From Hoeflea sp. BAL378 (GTDB lineage: Bacteria; Pseudomonadota; Alphaproteobacteria; Rhizobiales; Rhizobiaceae): 43,942 nucleotides of DNA. The stretch covers positions 1 to 43,942 of the forward strand of contig NZ_JRJG01000094.1 of assembly GCF_000759435.1 (NCBI RefSeq). Direction: 5' to 3'. The translations under genes were made by a program, and so were the position numbers. Every line of letters begins with the position of its first letter. Position 1 is the first letter of the stretch. Positions 25,626 to 33,636 of this stretch are shown here, in pieces. A model generated the notes under the pieces. The model saw nothing but the letters and a program-made list of their open reading frames with translations, did not search any database and was not told the origin of the DNA.

Positions 25626-26804
25626 TTGACTCGTCATTTGAACAGTCTGGACTTTATGCAGAGGTTTTCCAACAAGTTGGATCACGCTTTGCGCAATTTG
25701 TCGCTGGCGCAGTTTCCGCCAGATGCCCACCGCATCATGCGGACCTTTGCGTCCTCGGAGGTGGCAAGTCTGCTGGGGGTAACGGAAGCCTATATCCGCC
25801 AGATATCGCTCAAGGGCCGAGGGCCTGAACCGGAAGTTACCACCAATGGCCGCAGGCTTTACACCGTCGAGCAGATTCTCGAACTGCGCATGTTGTTGGC
25901 CGAAAACGGCCGCAAGAAATGGATCAATCCGCGCCGCATTGGAGGCGAGGCTTGTCAGGTGATTGCCGTCACCAATTTCAAGGGCGGTTCGTCCAAAACC
26001 TCGACCACCATCCATCTCGGCCATTATCTGGCCTTGAGAGGCTACCGGGTGCTGACCATCGATCTCGATCCGCAGGCGTCGCTGACCGCCCTGCACGGCT
26101 CCTTGCCGGATTTCGATCCGCGCGAGGGCGACACGTTTTACTCTGCCATCCGCTTTGACGACCCGGTGCCGACCCAGTCGCTGGTTCACAAGACCCATAT
26201 TGAAGGCTTTGACGTGATCTGCGCCGGGCTAGAACTCACCGAGTTCGAAACCGCCGTTGCACTTGAAATGCGAAAATCCGGCGGTACCGAATTCCTGTTG
26301 CGCGCGGCCCAGGCGATTGCCCAAGTCGAGGACAATTATGATGTCATCCTGATGGATTCGGCCCCTTCGCTGAACTTCCTGACCTTGTCGTCGCTGACGG
26401 CTGCGACGGCCGTTCTCATTCCGGTTCCCGCCCACATGCTGGATGTCGACTCGACGGCGAAATTCCTCGAGCTTGCCGGCTCCTACATGCAGATCCTCAA
26501 CGACATGGGCACAAGGGCTGAGTGGGATTTCGCCAAATTCCTGATCACCAAATTCGAGCCGAACGACCATCCGCAAGCCAATATGATGGCCTTGATGCGA
26601 CAGGTTTTCGGCAATGATCTGCTGCTCAACACGGTGATAAAATCCACAGCGGTGGCAGATGCGCTAACCTGGAAGCAGAGCCTGTATGAGGTACAGCGTT
26701 CGCGGTTCTCGGCACCCAAGACCTATGACAGGGCGATGGAATCGATCAATGGTGTGAATGCAGAGATCGAGGACCTGCTGACAGATGCATGGGGACGCAC
26801 ATGA
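25626..26804 (+). CDS. repA: RepA, ParA-family partition ATPase of the repABC operon
   Basis: This is a 392-residue protein. The likely start is the TTG at 25626, with GGAG seven bases upstream; an ATG at 25656 is the alternative. The N-terminal helix-turn-helix (TFASSEVASLLGVTEAYIRQ) is followed by the deviant Walker A NFKGGSSKTSTTIHLGHYL, then TIDLDPQASLTAL and the Walker B strand YDVILMDSAPSLNFLTLSS. RepA acts with RepB and parS in segregation and represses the operon. It overlaps repB by four bases (ATGA). Confidence 0.95.
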   Translation: MTRHLNSLDFMQRFSNKLDHALRNLSLAQFPPDAHRIMRTFASSEVASLLGVTEAYIRQISLKGRGPEPEVTTNGRRLYTVEQILELRMLLAENGRKKWINPRRIGGEACQVIAVTNFKGGSSKTSTTIHLGHYLALRGYRVLTIDLDPQASLTALHGSLPDFDPREGDTFYSAIRFDDPVPTQSLVHKTHIEGFDVICAGLELTEFETAVALEMRKSGGTEFLLRAAQAIAQVEDNYDVILMDSAPSLNFLTLSSLTAATAVLIPVPAHMLDVDSTAKFLELAGSYMQILNDMGTRAEWDFAKFLITKFEPNDHPQANMMALMRQVFGNDLLLNTVIKSTAVADALTWKQSLYEVQRSRFSAPKTYDRAMESINGVNAEIEDLLTDAWGRT

Positions 26805-27856
26805 GCCGGAAAGATTCCAAAGGCATGTTCGCCAATGTGCTGGGCAAGCTCAGCGATGATCAGGACGGGGCCGAATCCGGTGCAACATCCGGGGCAGGGC
26901 AGGCCATGGCGCCACGCGAACGGGTGATGTCGTCGCCGCATCTGAAAAAGGTTGCCGCCGGCGTTCGCCAGATCCAGGAGCGTGGCGAACTGGCCGAACG
27001 GGTGCTCAAGGATGGCGGTTATGTTAGTGAACTCGAGCCGTCAGAGATTGTGCCGTCGAGCATTCCGGACCGGTTTGCCGGGGCCTATGACGAGGCCGCG
27101 ATTTCGGAACTCGTCAATTCGATGCGCGAGCGCGGGCAGATCGTGCCAGGCCTGGTGCGTCCGCTCAAGGATGATCCGCAGCGCTACCAGATCGTCTATG
27201 GGCGCCGGCGTTTGGCTGCGGCGCAGAAGCTGGGGCTGAAATTCAAGGCGATCATCCGGCCGCTTGATGATGCCGAAGCCATTGTCTTCCAGGGCGAGGA
27301 GAACTCGGCCCGCAATGATCTCACCTTCATCGAGAAATGCAATTTTGCCTTCGCGCAGGAGAAGGCGGGCTATGACCGGGCCACCATCTGTGCGTCGCTG
27401 TCGACCGGCAAGTCGCATATTTCCGAGATGATCCGGATTGCCGCGACGCTGCCGCAAAGCCTGCTGCACGCCATCGGTCCGGCGCCCGAGATCGGCCGCC
27501 GCCGCTGGCTCGAGCTGGTGGACAAGTGGGCAGCGTTTCCCGAGGCCCACACGATGGTCGAGGAGCTGCTGGCCAGCACCGACGCTGAAATGTCGAGCGA
27601 AGACCGCTTTGCCCTGGCGCTGTCGGCGAAGTTCGAAAAGGCACGGGCCCCCGAGCCCAAGGCACAGCAGCGCGAGACCATCATGTCCAAGGGCATGAAA
27701 CTGGCTGAGGTTAGCTATGGAAATTCAGGGGCGCGGATGAGCTTTGCCAAATCGGTTCCACCCGAATTTGTCGCCTATCTGGCCAGACAAATGGAAATCA
27801 TTCACGACGCCTATCTCCAAGAGATTAGGGCGAAGACCAACGACAAACGGAGTTAG
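26801..27856 (+). CDS. repB: RepB, ParB-family centromere-binding protein
   Basis: This is a 351-residue protein starting at the ATG overlapping the repA stop, giving MSRKDSKGMFANVLGKLSDD. The ParB N-terminal nuclease-like domain is seen in DRFAGAYDEAAISELVNSMR, GQIVPGLVRPLKDD and YQIVYGRRRLAAAQKLGLKF. ENSARNDLTFIEKCNFAFAQ and the HTH (YDRATICASLSTGKSHISEM) follow. It binds the two parS palindromes and contributes to incompatibility. Confidence 0.95.
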   Translation: MSRKDSKGMFANVLGKLSDDQDGAESGATSGAGQAMAPRERVMSSPHLKKVAAGVRQIQERGELAERVLKDGGYVSELEPSEIVPSSIPDRFAGAYDEAAISELVNSMRERGQIVPGLVRPLKDDPQRYQIVYGRRRLAAAQKLGLKFKAIIRPLDDAEAIVFQGEENSARNDLTFIEKCNFAFAQEKAGYDRATICASLSTGKSHISEMIRIAATLPQSLLHAIGPAPEIGRRRWLELVDKWAAFPEAHTMVEELLASTDAEMSSEDRFALALSAKFEKARAPEPKAQQRETIMSKGMKLAEVSYGNSGARMSFAKSVPPEFVAYLARQMEIIHDAYLQEIRAKTNDKRS

Positions 27857-27869
27857 TGCAACGCAATAG

Positions 27870-27918
27870 AAAAAGGCCCCCAAACGTCGCCGTCGTGGAA
27901 GCCCTTCTCGTGTCTAGC
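27870..27918 (-). ncRNA. Counter-transcribed RNA (ctRNA) controlling repC
   Basis: In the repB-repC gap the reverse strand has TTGACT (-35, 27948-27953), a 17-bp spacer and GATTCT (-10, 27925-27930). The transcript should start near 27918. It ends in a hairpin with arms GGCUUCC (27897-27903) and GGGGGCC (27875-27881), closed by two G-U pairs and followed by five U (27870-27874). Position and layout match the antisense RNA of repABC plasmids, which attenuates repC and sets copy number and incompatibility. Confidence 0.85.
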
Positions 27919-28012
27919 AGCTAGAGAATCGCACTTCCCCGAATCACAGTCAAGAGTGTTTGGCGCCATTTTGGCGAATGAATTTCTATTGCCTTTTGGA
28001 AGGTGAAAGAAA

Positions 28013-29323
28013 ATGCAGCTCGACCATATCACGACGCCTTTCGGGCGGCGAACGGTGACCTATGCCATGTTGGCGGACCAGATGACGGCCGCTGAAATCG
28101 ACGACGACGCGAGTGTAGATAAGTGGAAGATCTATCAGGCACTCTGTGAAGCCCGGCCGCGCCTGGGCATCACCGACCGGGCGTTGGCCGTGCTTTCGGC
28201 GCTGATCAGCTTCTATCCCAAATCCGAGCTAGCGGCGGGCGACAGCCTGATCGTATTCCCTTCCAATGCGCAATTGTCACGCCGCGCCAATGGCATGGCT
28301 GAGCAGACCATCCGCCGGCACCTTGCTGTTCTGGTCTCGTCCGGACTTCTCATCCGCAAGGATAGTGCCAATGGCAAGCGTTTTGCCAGGCGCAGCCGGG
28401 CTGGTGAAATAGATGAGGCTTTCGGCTTTTCGCTTAAGCCGCTGCTGGCCCGCGCCGAGGAGATCGCGCAGCTGGCCGCGGAGGTGGAAGCTGAGCGCTT
28501 GCACATGCGTCGCATGAAGGAGCGGTTGACGATCTGCCGACGCGATGTGCTCAAGCTGATAGAAACGGCGCTGGAAGAGGGGGCTGCGGGCGATTGGCTG
28601 GCGGTTCAAGACGAGTACCGGGCGATATTTGCGGACTATCCACGCAAGCCGACGCTGGAGATGACGACTGCTGCACTCGAGGCGATTGAGTTCCTGCGCG
28701 AAAACATCCTCAACCACTTGGAAAGCCAGATAAAAACCGCCAAACCAAGCGGCAATGCCCATGAAGATGAGCGTCACAAACAGAATTCAAAACCAGACTC
28801 CTTTTTTGAATCTGAACTTCGCTTAGGAAAAAAGCGAGGCGCAGATTGCGATCCTGTCGACCGTAACGACGTAGAGCCGGAAATTATGGACATAAAGTCG
28901 ACGGCGTCGGGGGTGGGGCAGGGCGCCGCAATTGGGCATAGCGGGCGGCAATCCGATAACCTAGCCGGGTTTGTTCGGCAGCCGTTTCCGCTCGGCATGG
29001 TCTTGTCGGCCTGTCGCGAGATCCGCGATTACGGGCCGGGTGGAGCCATTTCCAGCTGGCGGGATCTAATGGGAGCCGCAGTGGTTGTCCGCTCGACGCT
29101 GGGCGTTTCGCCGTCGGCCTATGAGGAGGCCTGCGCGATTCTCGGCCCTGAAAACGCCGCCACTGTCATCGCCTGCATTCTTGAACGGGCCGGTCATATC
29201 AATTCCGCCGGCGGCTATCTTCGCGATCTGACTAGCCGTGCCGAACGCGGAGAATTCTCGCTCGGACCGATGCTGATGGCGCAGATTCGCGCCAATGGAA
29301 CCGGTGAAAGGCGGGCAGGGTGA
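28013..29323 (+). CDS. repC: RepC, replication initiator of the repABC plasmid
   Basis: This is a 436-residue protein. The N-terminal winged-helix domain (GITDRALAVLSALISFYPKS; LSRRANGMAEQTIRRHLAVL) and the C-terminal part (FPLGMVLSACREIRDYGPGG; GGYLRDLTSRAERGEFSLGP) are those of RepC. RepC binds the origin lying within its own gene. GGAAGG lies about ten bases before the ATG. Expression is limited by the antisense RNA at 27870-27918. Confidence 0.95.
   Translation: MQLDHITTPFGRRTVTYAMLADQMTAAEIDDDASVDKWKIYQALCEARPRLGITDRALAVLSALISFYPKSELAAGDSLIVFPSNAQLSRRANGMAEQTIRRHLAVLVSSGLLIRKDSANGKRFARRSRAGEIDEAFGFSLKPLLARAEEIAQLAAEVEAERLHMRRMKERLTICRRDVLKLIETALEEGAAGDWLAVQDEYRAIFADYPRKPTLEMTTAALEAIEFLRENILNHLESQIKTAKPSGNAHEDERHKQNSKPDSFFESELRLGKKRGADCDPVDRNDVEPEIMDIKSTASGVGQGAAIGHSGRQSDNLAGFVRQPFPLGMVLSACREIRDYGPGGAISSWRDLMGAAVVVRSTLGVSPSAYEEACAILGPENAATVIACILERAGHINSAGGYLRDLTSRAERGEFSLGPMLMAQIRANGTGERRAG
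28778..28835. other. AT-rich segment inside repC, probable oriV
   Basis: An AT-rich stretch with an inverted AATTCAAAA/TTTTTTGAA pair lies in the middle of repC. In repABC plasmids the origin maps to an AT-rich part within repC. The assignment is by position and composition only. Confidence 0.4.
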
Positions 29324-29382
29324 GGGTTGTGTCCTGCCATTGCGCGGTATATATTGACGGTATGTACAAGGAACAGGTTCTC

Positions 29383-29637
29383 ATGACAGGTACACTTAAG
29401 CGCAAGACCTCCGTGACACTGGATGCAGATGCGCTCGACAGCGCGAGAGACCTGCAGATCAACGTGTCCGCTGTGGCTGAAGCAGCTCTTCTCAAGGCAA
29501 TCGGTGAGGCCCGCAACAGGAAATGGCAGGCTGAAAACGCCGATGCATTCGCAGCGCAGGCAGAATGGCATGAGCGCAATGGTCATCCTCTCGCCGATAT
29601 CATCGCGGCCCCGGGCGGTGCCTCGTGGAACAGCTGA
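29383..29637 (+). CDS. ccdA: CcdA-like antitoxin (second ccdAB module)
   Basis: This is an 84-residue protein from the ATG at 29383 (MTGTLKRKTSVTLDADALDS), preceded by AAGGAACAGG. It has a ribbon-helix-helix N-terminus, then INVSAVAEAALLKAIGEARN and the tail RKWQAENADAFAAQAEWHER. It differs substantially from the copy at 1759, so the two modules are unlikely to cross-neutralise. It lies directly after repC, a usual place for a plasmid addiction module. A TATATATTGACGG stretch just upstream is a candidate promoter. Confidence 0.85.
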   Translation: MTGTLKRKTSVTLDADALDSARDLQINVSAVAEAALLKAIGEARNRKWQAENADAFAAQAEWHERNGHPLADIIAAPGGASWNS

Positions 29638-29915
29638 GCCGCTATGATGTTGCCCATTACAAGGGCGTGTTGATGGTCGTTGTTGAAAGTGACCTGCTGC
29701 CTCCCGACCCAGCCGTCGTCGTCATTCCTCTGCTGCCAGACTATCCGGCAGTGAAGCTTCTCAACCCCGACATCCAGTTTGAAGCAATGCGCTTTGTGCT
29801 GGCCACGCGGTTGATTGCTGCGGTGCGCAGGGCAAGTTTGCAGCGGGTGGGAAATGTGGCGGAGCAGGGCAATCAGATAACACGCGCGGTCGATGTCCTG
29901 ATGGCGGGTGTTTAG
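29625..29915 (+). CDS. ccdB: CcdB-like gyrase toxin (second module)
   Basis: This is a 96-residue protein starting at GTG 29625, 13 bases inside ccdA. It contains SRYDVAHYKGVLMVVVESDL, VVVIPLLPDYPAVKLLNPD and the C-terminal helix GNQITRAVDVLMAGV. The fold pattern matches CcdB, and the reading is intact. Coupled translation from within the antitoxin gene fits the family. The role is post-segregational killing by gyrase poisoning. Confidence 0.85.
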   Translation: MEQLSRYDVAHYKGVLMVVVESDLLPPDPAVVVIPLLPDYPAVKLLNPDIQFEAMRFVLATRLIAAVRRASLQRVGNVAEQGNQITRAVDVLMAGV

Positions 29916-29946
29916 AGGACTAAACCAGCGGGGCCACTGAGGGCGC

Positions 29947-31080
29947 TTACAACCCTGCCGCTTTCGTCAGATTGACCCGAAACCGATCACGGCGTCGCTG
30001 GTATTTTCGGGTCATTTCTGCAGATGCATGACCAAGTTGCTTTTGCACGTAGCGCTCATCGACCTCGGCGGATGAGGCAAGCCCTGCGCGCAGCGAATGG
30101 CCGGCAAACAGATTCTCCCGGTCAGCTTCTGACAAATCACCCCGCACGCCCGCAGCCAGCGCCGTCCTTTTGACCAGACGCGCCACTTCCTGATCGCCGA
30201 GCCGATCTGGCCCGACATTTTTTCCCTTGCCGGTCACGCGGCGAAACAAAGGACCTTTGGCGAGTTTCGCAAACTTGATCCAGGTCTCAACTGCAGTAAC
30301 CGGGCAGGTCGCATCGGATGAACCGCGGCCGATCTCCACCTCGCGCCAGCCGGTCTTTCCGCGCAGCGTAACCAACAGGCCTTTGTCGAGCATCTCGATC
30401 CAGCCACGCCCGTCCTCCGTTTGGTCGCGACCGAGATCGAGGCCGGTGATCTCAGATCGTCGCAAGCCGCCGGCAAAACCGATGAGCAGCATCGCTCGAT
30501 CCCTCAGACCGCGCAGCGTTCCCCGGTCCAGCGTTTCCAGCATTGCCATCAGATCTTCCGGCAGCAGTGCCTCCTTCTGCCTGGGTGGAGCAGCGTGGGT
30601 GTTGCGGATACCAGCCATCACCGTCGCAATGGCGCGATCTTTTCGATCCAGCACCATGCCGCGCTGGGTACAGTTCCAGCCAATAGCAGCCAGGCGCCGC
30701 TCGATGGTCGAGACACCGTTGGGCTTCGCGCCGCGCTCGGACGCACCGGAGGCACAGGCGGTGATGTAGAGACCTATGGTTTCCGGATCCGGGGGAAGGG
30801 GGGCCAGATTCTGGCGTCGGCACCAGGCTGTAAAGTGCTTCCAGTCGCTGGCGTAGGCACGGCGCGTGTTGGCGGAAGACGCCGCCTCCACATAGGTGCG
30901 GGCACGGTCGGTTAGGTCCCGGAGATGCGCCGGCACGCCGACATTGACCTCCGCAAGAGGGGAGGGGAGACCGGCCGACATCCCGGCCGCGGAAACATCA
31001 CCGGAAACCGCCGTGCAGTCAGACGGCGCTGAGCTGTCCTGAGCGTCATTTTCCGGGTTCTGCTCGATGATTTGGGCCAT
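29947..31080 (-). CDS. Tyrosine recombinase/integrase
   Basis: This is a 377-residue protein from the ATG at 31080; a TTG at 31098 is an alternative. The N-terminal SAM-like domain (SSANTRRAYASDWKHFTAWC) precedes a catalytic domain with Arg in GFAGGLRRSEITGLDL, Lys in TLRGKTGW, His-x-x-Arg in FAGHSLRAGLASSA, His in VQKQLGHAS and Tyr in MTRKYQRR. All six catalytic positions are present. On rhizobial replicons such genes sit near repABC and may resolve multimers or integrate elements. It is divergent from the DUF1403 gene, with an operator-like palindrome between. Confidence 0.9.
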   Translation of the reverse strand: MAQIIEQNPENDAQDSSAPSDCTAVSGDVSAAGMSAGLPSPLAEVNVGVPAHLRDLTDRARTYVEAASSANTRRAYASDWKHFTAWCRRQNLAPLPPDPETIGLYITACASGASERGAKPNGVSTIERRLAAIGWNCTQRGMVLDRKDRAIATVMAGIRNTHAAPPRQKEALLPEDLMAMLETLDRGTLRGLRDRAMLLIGFAGGLRRSEITGLDLGRDQTEDGRGWIEMLDKGLLVTLRGKTGWREVEIGRGSSDATCPVTAVETWIKFAKLAKGPLFRRVTGKGKNVGPDRLGDQEVARLVKRTALAAGVRGDLSEADRENLFAGHSLRAGLASSAEVDERYVQKQLGHASAEMTRKYQRRRDRFRVNLTKAAGL

Positions 31081-31102
31081 ACCCTTTATAAAGAGCAAAA
31101 TG

Positions 31103-31125
31103 ACTGATAATGCAATCTTATCAGT
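31103..31125. promoter_or_regulatory. Operator-like inverted repeat between integrase and DUF1403 genes
   Basis: ACTGATAA (31103-31110) and TTATCAGT (31118-31125) are perfect eight-base arms separated by seven bases. The site is 23 bp before the integrase start, so a bound dimer could shut off the integrase promoter and perhaps the divergent one. The regulator is unknown; the downstream ScpB-like winged-helix protein is one candidate. Confidence 0.6.
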
Positions 31126-31205
31126 TATGAAAAGATCACGACATGCCGAGCGGTTATCGCAGAAAAATATAGAATAAACCGCACGTCCGGTGTAGCGTCA
31201 CCGGC

Positions 31206-32159
31206 ATGGATTCGTTGCCGTTTGCCCCCTCATCAATGCCGATTCGACTGTTCAGCCTGCCTGGCTGGTCGCAAGCGCGCGGCCGCGATGTTTCGGAGAC
31301 GGATGCGGCCTTTGCAGCCGGCATCGCCCTGAAATCCCTCAATGATCTGGTTCGGCTTGATCCAGCTTGGGCGGGATGCTGGCGGTCCCGGCAAGCCCTA
31401 AAATGTGCTGCCGTTGCCGCGCGGTTAATGGGCCGAACCGAGGACGAACACGCGTTGCGTGACGCGGTCTTGCTGACCGCACCAGGTGATGATCCCGGAC
31501 CGGCCGGAAAGGTCCTTTTGGCCACGAAAAGATCGCCTGGCCGATCCGGTCGTGTCACCACGGCCTTCGTGACAGAGCTCGCGGACTTGTTGGCTCTCGG
31601 ATGGGATGAAGACCTTGCGGGGATTCCTGGTCTGGTCGACGCTGCGCTTCAGTCCGGGCGGGCGGCTCCCTTCGCGGTGGCGGACCTGATAACGGCGATT
31701 TCTGCCGTTCGCCCAGACGCTGAAGTGCTTGCGTTCATGCTGGCCGATAATGTCCTGGCGCAAAAACTCAAATGGCCAAAGCCTGTCCCGCTTCTGCTGT
31801 CCGAACGGTTTAGACCGGCCTTCCGCATCCTCGGAGGGCGAGGCCGCGTCCGCCCCGGCGAACCCGCATTCGCGGGGGCGCTTTGTTTGGCACTGGTTGA
31901 CGGCACAGTGGGCGCCCTGCGGTCAGCCGGCGAGATCGCCCGTCGAGCCGATCAGCTTGTTGCTGTTGCGCCGAAGCTGCGCACCAAGGGGGCGGAGCCA
32001 GTGATCCACGCATTGCTCAATGAGGATGCTATTGCGGCCTCGGCGCCCGGCAGCAACCTGTCCCGTTGGGCTGCAACCCGCCTGTTCGAACGGCTTCAGA
32101 GTTTTGGCGCCGTGCGCGAGCTGTCCGGCCGAACGTCGTTCCGGATTTTTGGATTGTGA
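31206..32159 (+). CDS. DUF1403-family protein
   Basis: This is a 317-residue protein with the DUF1403 layout: [60 protein letters not shown] and [19 protein letters not shown] near the N-terminus, and a helical remainder. The function of the family is unknown. It stands immediately before the ScpB-like gene (two bases between stop and start) and beside the integrase, a set I recall from rhizobial plasmids. A role in the integrase system or in chromosome-like upkeep of the replicon is inferred from that linkage. Confidence 0.85.
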   Translation: MDSLPFAPSSMPIRLFSLPGWSQARGRDVSETDAAFAAGIALKSLNDLVRLDPAWAGCWRSRQALKCAAVAARLMGRTEDEHALRDAVLLTAPGDDPGPAGKVLLATKRSPGRSGRVTTAFVTELADLLALGWDEDLAGIPGLVDAALQSGRAAPFAVADLITAISAVRPDAEVLAFMLADNVLAQKLKWPKPVPLLLSERFRPAFRILGGRGRVRPGEPAFAGALCLALVDGTVGALRSAGEIARRADQLVAVAPKLRTKGAEPVIHALLNEDAIAASAPGSNLSRWAATRLFERLQSFGAVRELSGRTSFRIFGL

Positions 32160-32161
32160 CG

Positions 32162-32848
32162 ATGACCGGAGCCCCCGCAGCAAAAACAACCCGCAACAAA
32201 AAAGCGAACGTTGCAGCCGAACGGCTGCTTGATCGGGAGTTGGGGGATCTGCCGGCGGACTTGCGCTGGCGGGAATGGATGATGCGAGTCGAGGCGGTGA
32301 TCTTTGCCTCGGCCGAGCCGGTGACGCGTGAAACCCTGGCACGCGTTGTTGGCAAGGATTGCAGTATTGATCTACTGATCGATGATCTGCAAGAGGAGCT
32401 CCGATCCCGGCCTTATGAACTGGTGTCCGTCGCCGGCGGCTGGCAGCATCGAAGCCGTCCGGCTTACGCGGAGGCGATCCGGGCTTCTTGCGCGCCGACG
32501 CGGGGCGGGGCGGCGGCCCTGTCCGAGTTCGAGTCGATGGTGCTCATGGCGATTGCCTATTCACAGCCTGTCACGAGAAGCGAGCTGTCGAAGATTTTTG
32601 GCAAGGAGGTTTCCCGCGACACGATCAGCGCCTTGCGGGGGGCGGGGTTTATTGCGTCCGGGCCCCGCAGCCCGACGCCGGGGGCGCCCTATACCTATGT
32701 GACGACGAAGCACTTCCTTTCCGCCTTAGGTTTGGAAACGTTGCGCGACCTGCCCGATTTGGAGGCACTTGATGATGCAGGGTTGCTCGGTCGGCGGATT
32801 AAAGAGGGTTCCATGGTGGAATCTAATCCAGAACTGGACGGGGAGTGA
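32162..32848 (+). CDS. scpB: ScpB-like winged-helix protein (SMC-Scp complex subunit type)
   Basis: This is a 228-residue protein from the ATG at 32162. The tandem winged helices of ScpB are visible: RVEAVIFASAEPVTRETLAR, DLLIDDLQEELRSRPYELVS, GGWQHRSRP, then EFESMVLMAIAYSQPVTRSE and LSKIFGKEVSRDTISALRGA followed by the wing GAPYTYVTTKHFLSALGL. Chromosomal ScpB acts with SMC and ScpA; no smc or scpA is here, so this plasmid form probably serves another role, such as regulation or partition. It is coupled to DUF1403. Confidence 0.85.
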   Translation: MTGAPAAKTTRNKKANVAAERLLDRELGDLPADLRWREWMMRVEAVIFASAEPVTRETLARVVGKDCSIDLLIDDLQEELRSRPYELVSVAGGWQHRSRPAYAEAIRASCAPTRGGAAALSEFESMVLMAIAYSQPVTRSELSKIFGKEVSRDTISALRGAGFIASGPRSPTPGAPYTYVTTKHFLSALGLETLRDLPDLEALDDAGLLGRRIKEGSMVESNPELDGE

Positions 32849-32953
32849 CTGATTTTGGGGCGGCTCCTCGTCGGTTGATGTGGCTCCATTTTGTTCGAGA
32901 GTCCGGGTCTTGGACATAATTTGATATATTATCCCGCCTTTGGATGTCGAGTT

Positions 32954-32971
32954 GATATATAATTATGTATC
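32954..32971. promoter_or_regulatory. Near-perfect palindrome upstream of the second hipBA (HipB operator)
   Basis: GATATATAATTATGTATC differs from its own reverse complement at one symmetric pair only. TTGATATAT also occurs at 32921 and 32952, and ATAAT/ATTAT arms stand at 32917-32933, so at least two operator-like sites lie within 60 bp of a very AT-rich promoter region. HipB-type repressors bind such palindromes. Confidence 0.6.
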
Positions 32972-33045
32972 ATGATTGCTTCGATGCGGATAAGTGGCTA
33001 TATAATATTCTGTATGGCCCGCATGTTGTGATGTAGGATAGTGAT

Positions 33046-33636
33046 GTGGCTTATAAAACGGAGCACATAACGCAGCAACTGCGCAGCGCGCGTGAAGCGC
33101 GGAAGATGAGCCAGCGCGAGCTGAGCGCACGTTCCGGCCTGACGCAAAGCCATATTTCTCAGATAGAGCGGGGCACCATGGAGCCCGGTCTGGACAGCCT
33201 CGTGGACGTGGCGCGCGCTCTCGATCTTGAGATCGTCCTTGCCCCGAAAAAACTGATGCCGGCAATCCGCAGTATCCTAGACAGCATAGCGACATCGAAC
33301 GATATCGTGCCATCCGACCAGCGCAAACTGGTGGGGCGCCTTGAGCGGTGGTCTGCGCAGCACAGGGGCGTGCTTGGCAGTGCAGTCGACGCAGATGCGT
33401 TCAAAAGCAGCCTCGCGCTCTTACGGCATCTTTCTTTGTCGAGCGAGGATATCGACACCCTCAAGGAGGCTACTGCCCCCCTGGACAAGTGGGGGAGTGA
33501 TCCTCCGTCCGTCGGTGAACTGAGCAAGATCGTTGATGCCGTAAGACAACTGCGCAACGCCGCAGTACACCGCGACCGTCATGACGTGTTCCCTCGCTCG
33601 GCCTATGCACTGGATGAGGAAGACGACGATGCCTAA
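33046..33636 (+). CDS. hipB: HipB-like antitoxin with C-terminal extension (second module)
   Basis: This is a 196-residue protein from GTG 33046, with AGGA seven bases before. The Xre helix-turn-helix reads LRSAREARKMSQRELSARSG and LTQSHISQIERGTMEPGLDS. About 110 extra residues follow (MPAIRSILDSIATSNDIVPS; LDKWGSDPPSVGELSKIVDA), more than in a standard HipB, ending in an acidic tail. It should repress its own operon at the palindrome upstream and block the kinase. The stop overlaps hipA by eight bases. Confidence 0.82.
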   Translation: MAYKTEHITQQLRSAREARKMSQRELSARSGLTQSHISQIERGTMEPGLDSLVDVARALDLEIVLAPKKLMPAIRSILDSIATSNDIVPSDQRKLVGRLERWSAQHRGVLGSAVDADAFKSSLALLRHLSLSSEDIDTLKEATAPLDKWGSDPPSVGELSKIVDAVRQLRNAAVHRDRHDVFPRSAYALDEEDDDA

